Shown: in pieces, positions 53,177 through 53,213 of the stretch
Layout of the letters: each line of letters begins with the position of its first letter
Numbering within the stretch: the stretch's first letter is position 1
Origin: Clostridia bacterium
Lineage (GTDB): Bacteria; Bacillota; Clostridia; Christensenellales; UBA1242
Reading direction: 5' to 3'
Assembly: GCA_017464845.1 (NCBI GenBank)
Contig: JAFTYD010000041.1
Span: forward strand, 1-53,213
DNA: 53,213 nucleotides
Program-made: the position numbers and the translations under genes
Notes under the pieces: generated by a model
The model's input: only the letters and a program-made list of their open reading frames with translations
Told to the model about the DNA's origin: nothing
Databases searched by the model: none

Positions 53177-53213
53177 AATTTTCTATAACAATAAAAAAAG
53201 ACTTGATTTAGCC

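Noticed and set aside
47508-53213. Integrated element with tRNA-Arg attachment sites
   Set aside because: No integrase and no second copy of the tRNA 3' end to the right, so only an island-like stretch is claimed.

Overview
The window is a strongly AT-rich bacterial chromosome segment. It has Shine-Dalgarno-led genes (GGAGG type), Arg codons that are mostly AGA, and simple hairpin-plus-T terminators. Several gene orders are typical of Bacillota: rpsF-ssb-rpsR, rpmE-DUF1385-prmC-prfA, mrnC-rlmB-sigH, and gyrB..gyrA. The best guess is an uncultured, Clostridia-like gut lineage; I cannot place it more finely from sequence alone. There are no rRNA genes, transposases, prophage structural genes or CRISPR arrays.

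Layout. 1-7.5 kb: a truncated unknown gene, a lipoprotein with a GPH-type sugar symporter, rubrerythrin, HU, an arsR-queH-lepB operon, a tiny Cys-rich hydrophobic protein, and a VirB2-like pilin. 7.6-16.3 kb (minus strand): prfA, a DUF1385-PrmC fusion, rpmE, rpsR-ssb-rpsF, a phosphoglucomutase and secA. 16.5-21 kb: a 1496-residue protein of unknown function with two ~335-residue repeats, natural Gly-Ser linkers, a membrane hairpin, a coiled coil and a His cluster. 21-26 kb: ychF, mrnC-rlmB-sigH, and a divergent MetRS-like protein with altered signature motifs. 26-36.6 kb: a membrane protein, initiator tRNA-Met, a P-loop kinase, gyrB, two unknown small proteins, a GNAT protein, gyrA and a HelD-like helicase. 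36.57-36.97 kb: a gene-free stretch with four perfect and one near-perfect DnaA boxes, a good oriC candidate. 37-40 kb: hisS and canonical metG. 40-44.6 kb (minus): two paralogous VirB6/TrbL-like membrane proteins. 44.8-47.6 kb: a thymidylate-kinase-like gene, uvrC and tRNA-Arg. 47.6-51.9 kb: an island-like accessory stretch with a GC-rich repeat-like patch, a large SF1 helicase with a nuclease-like insertion, zinc ribbon and Gre-like C-terminus, a divergent control region with operator-like repeats, and a chimeric HTH/beta-helix gene. 51.9-53.2 kb: a P-loop kinase and a GNAT acetyltransferase.

Most of the window is housekeeping: translation, replication/topology, secretion and repair. The most novel material is (1) the scattered conjugation/type IV secretion-like parts (pilin at 7.1 kb, paired VirB6-like proteins at 40-44.6 kb), which I tentatively relate to the pilin/transmembrane pair of mycoplasma ICEs, (2) the 1496-residue repeat protein, and (3) the helicase-nuclease-zinc ribbon-Gre protein next to tRNA-Arg, which could be a defence or transcription-conflict factor. 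All functional statements are read from sequence and memory of protein families; no database search was run.
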